Source of the DNA: a virus
Virus record (IMG/VR): IMGVR_UViG_3300043409_001570
Coordinates: 1 to 33,851 of that record
Length of the DNA: 33,851 nucleotides
Direction: 5' to 3' (one strand)
Position 1 is the first letter of the stretch. Every line of letters starts with the position of its first letter. Positions 33,213 through 33,851 of the stretch are shown piece after piece. The position numbers were made by a program, and so were the translations under genes. The notes below the pieces were generated by a model. That model was not told the origin of the DNA. It searched no databases and saw only the letters and a list, made by a program, of their open reading frames with translations.

Positions 33213-33851
33213 ATGAAGACATTGATTATTTCATTTGTCCTATTTATCAACTGTAGCTTGGCCCAATTTTGTGGGCCTTCTACTTTTGTAGGACTCCTAT
33301 CTCCAAGCAGTGTAGAACAAACAACACCTCCTACAGGTAATGGACAAAGACCTTATTGGAGATTCAAGGCCACTGCAGGATGTAACTACACATTTCAAAC
33401 TTGTGGCCTCACTACAACTGACACTGAGTTGGAATTAATTTTCTCAAGTCCTATCTTATTCAATGATGATTATTGCCTACTACAATCTAGTATTAGTTGG
33501 GAATGTACAATTGATGGAACCTATATAATCTTTCTAACTAGATATAGATCAGGTACATGTAAAGTGTTAAACCAGGATGTATCTATAAAATATAAAACTG
33601 ATTGTGTTATTCTTCCAATAGAATTAGCCTCATTCACTGTTAGAAATGAAAACGGATCTAACTTAATTAAATGGACCACTTACTCTGAAGATAACTCAGA
33701 CTATTTTTCTGTTGAGAGGTATGATGGCTTTTGGGAATCTATATCAAATATTGATGCAGCAGGATATTCTCAACACACCTTGAATTACAGCTACTTAGAT
33801 AATACTTTTAACAATGGATGTGTAAATTACTACAGACTCAGAATGGTTGAT
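33213..33851 (+). CDS. Secreted protein with type IX secretion-associated domain, open at the right edge
   Basis: An open frame of 213 codons runs off the window. It starts 3 nt after the phosphoesterase stop. Residues 1-17 form a signal peptide ending ...CSLA followed by Gln18; the lone Cys14 does not sit in a lipobox. The next part (about 19-130) is Cys-rich and contains GCNYTFQTCG, NDDYCLL and SISWECTIDGTYIIF, resembling secreted beta-sandwich domains of Bacteroidota. From residue 134 the sequence LPIELASFTV, IKWTTYSEDNSDYF and NYYRLRMVD matches the domain that often precedes a type IX sorting domain. Whether a sorting domain follows is unknown because the gene is cut. Unusual for a phage operon; likely accessory cargo. 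Confidence 0.82.
   Translation, partial: MKTLIISFVLFINCSLAQFCGPSTFVGLLSPSSVEQTTPPTGNGQRPYWRFKATAGCNYTFQTCGLTTTDTELELIFSSPILFNDDYCLLQSSISWECTIDGTYIIFLTRYRSGTCKVLNQDVSIKYKTDCVILPIELASFTVRNENGSNLIKWTTYSEDNSDYFSVERYDGFWESISNIDAAGYSQHTLNYSYLDNTFNNGCVNYYRLRMVD

Noticed and set aside
33213-33270. Lipoprotein signal for the secreted cargo protein
   Set aside because: Cys14 is preceded by Phe-Ile-Asn, not a lipobox; a standard cleavage after Ala17 fits better.
1-33851. tRNA genes and CRISPR arrays
   Set aside because: Intergenic regions are short and AT-rich; no cloverleaf-like region or regular direct repeats were seen.

Overview
The window looks like part of the genome of a tailed double-stranded DNA phage infecting a member of the Bacteroidota, probably a Flavobacteriia-type host. 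The evidence is: (i) AT-rich DNA with A-rich gene starts and no clear Shine-Dalgarno sequences; (ii) many intergenic promoters matching the Bacteroidota form, TTTG or TTG, a 19-20 nt spacer, then TAnnTTTG; (iii) a large terminase, a very large portal, a scaffold-like protein and a capsid-like protein in canonical order; (iv) a secreted-protein gene at the right edge that is typical of Bacteroidota. The divergent layout, IHF-like gene, long portal and podovirus-like adaptor recall crAss-like phages, but I cannot prove that placement from this window. No tape measure, tail-tube gene, endolysin, primase, helicase or tRNA gene is visible.

The left three quarters (1-25341) is transcribed leftward. 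From the divergent promoter region (25342-25454) it reads: two small proteins (one HU/IHF-like), a Cys-rich plus DUF1573-like protein, two small proteins, the intein-bearing large terminase, portal, scaffold candidate, major capsid candidate, a structural protein, a head-tail adaptor candidate and a large Cys-bearing structural protein. Fibre and appendage genes follow (two beta-helix-like, one Ser/Thr-rich fibre, one jelly-roll-like, several small proteins). The block ends in a three-gene translationally coupled lysis-like cassette: holin, patatin-like phospholipase, small two-helix membrane protein. Terminator and promoter units punctuate the block at about 8.1, 10.2 and 14.2 kb.

The right quarter (25455-33851) is transcribed rightward and carries DNA-metabolism genes: a small ORF, a 461-aa protein with all three family A polymerase palm/fingers motifs but no visible exonuclease domain, a RecA-like recombinase, an HNH protein, a DUF3310/SaV-like protein, a PhoH-like ATPase, a single-stranded-DNA-binding protein with a DDDLPF tip, small unknowns, and a helix-turn-helix plus calcineurin-like phosphoesterase protein. 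The last gene, open at the right edge, encodes a secreted protein with the LPIEL..F domain that usually precedes type IX secretion sorting domains.

The strongest leads are a terminase intein that has Ala at position 1 and the full Trp/Cys/Thr signature of class 3 inteins; the minimal polymerase-like protein; the patatin enzyme inside the lysis cassette; the host-like secreted cargo gene; a shared promoter syntax across both arms; and a 16-codon remnant copy of the fibre gene start acting as a possible upstream ORF.
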